Shown in pieces: positions 63,905-64,000 of a DNA stretch of 64,000 nt. A program made the position numbers and the translations under genes. This DNA comes from Kineobactrum salinum (lineage in GTDB: Bacteria > Pseudomonadota > Gammaproteobacteria > Pseudomonadales > Halieaceae): NCBI RefSeq assembly GCF_010669285.1, contig NZ_CP048711.1:124001-188000 (forward strand). Reading direction: 5' to 3'. The notes under the pieces were generated by a model. That model was not told where the DNA came from and ran no database searches. It was given only the letters and a program-made list of their open reading frames with translations. Every line of letters starts with the position of its first letter. The stretch's first letter is position 1.

Positions 63905-64000
63905 TGCCGTTCAACTCGTTGTTTACCAAGATATTCATCGGCTTCTGGCTGGTGACCAGCGCAGTGCTGGCCAGCTGGTTGCTGGCGGGGCATTACCTGG
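63904..64000 (+). CDS. cpxA: CpxA-like sensor histidine kinase, N-terminal fragment at window edge
   Basis: Only 32 codons are visible: MPFNSLFTKIFIGFWLV then a hydrophobic membrane segment (TSAVLASWLLA). This matches the first transmembrane helix of CpxA-type kinases (SLFAKIF-like opening). It overlaps the regulator stop, so kinase and regulator are coupled. The name rests mostly on context. Confidence 0.72.
   Translation, partial: MPFNSLFTKIFIGFWLVTSAVLASWLLAGHYL

Overview
The window reads as a chromosomal stretch of a GC-rich, Gram-negative gammaproteobacterium. Evidence includes a fused MnmC, DusA, HrpA, an MlaA homologue, a Cpx-like two-component pair beside a Spy-like gene, a Fur-type site before a ferric-iron ABC transporter, and two TonB-dependent receptors. 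Genus is not proven. The mix of TonB receptors, PQQ/FAD alcohol oxidation, HvfABC and M16C/DUF885 peptidases suits a heterotrophic marine lineage such as Halieaceae/Cellvibrionales, which is inference.

Layout. 1-3.6 kb (+): a peptide/amide operon (S9 peptidase, RidA-like, secreted unknown, amidohydrolase), ending in a scar made of a LysR tail and an IS91-family relic. 4.2-18.8 kb (-): a catabolic cluster of MFS transporter, Tat-exported FAD oxidase, SnoaL-diheme cytochrome c fusion, PQQ alcohol dehydrogenase, thiolase-like protein plus DUF35 partner, LysR regulator, then aldehyde dehydrogenase, acyl-CoA ligase and TonB receptor. Two copies of a conserved LysR-type operator candidate (24 identical bases) lie before the two halves. 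Together they fit alcohol to aldehyde to acid to acyl-CoA, then carbon-carbon cleavage. 18.8-19.4 kb: tRNA-Ala(GGC) followed by tandem copies of its 3' end plus terminator.

19.5-25.4 kb: a three-subunit amino-acid/opine-type dehydrogenase with a DapA-family enzyme, a divergent LysR gene, and a decayed paralogue of the first amidohydrolase. 25.4-34.9 kb: DUF885 protein with TonB receptor, serine dehydratase, gltX, and a second DUF885 gene. 36-40 kb: ferric-iron ABC transporter. 40-43 kb: dusA, transaldolase, TerB-like protein, then an intergenic inverted repeat. 43-48 kb: STAS and PP2C regulators, MlaA-like protein, and the HvfABC copper-binding RiPP operon. 48-64 kb: hrpA, fadD, MaoC hydratase, a third DUF885 gene, a hypothetical, mnmC, glutaminyl cyclase, an M16C peptidase, and the start of a Cpx-like system.

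Five otherwise healthy-looking reading frames are broken, each repaired by restoring a single G/C, often in a homopolymer. Sequencing or assembly error is therefore at least as likely as true gene loss for those genes. The IS91 relic, the LysR tail and the internally deleted amidohydrolase are genuine decay.
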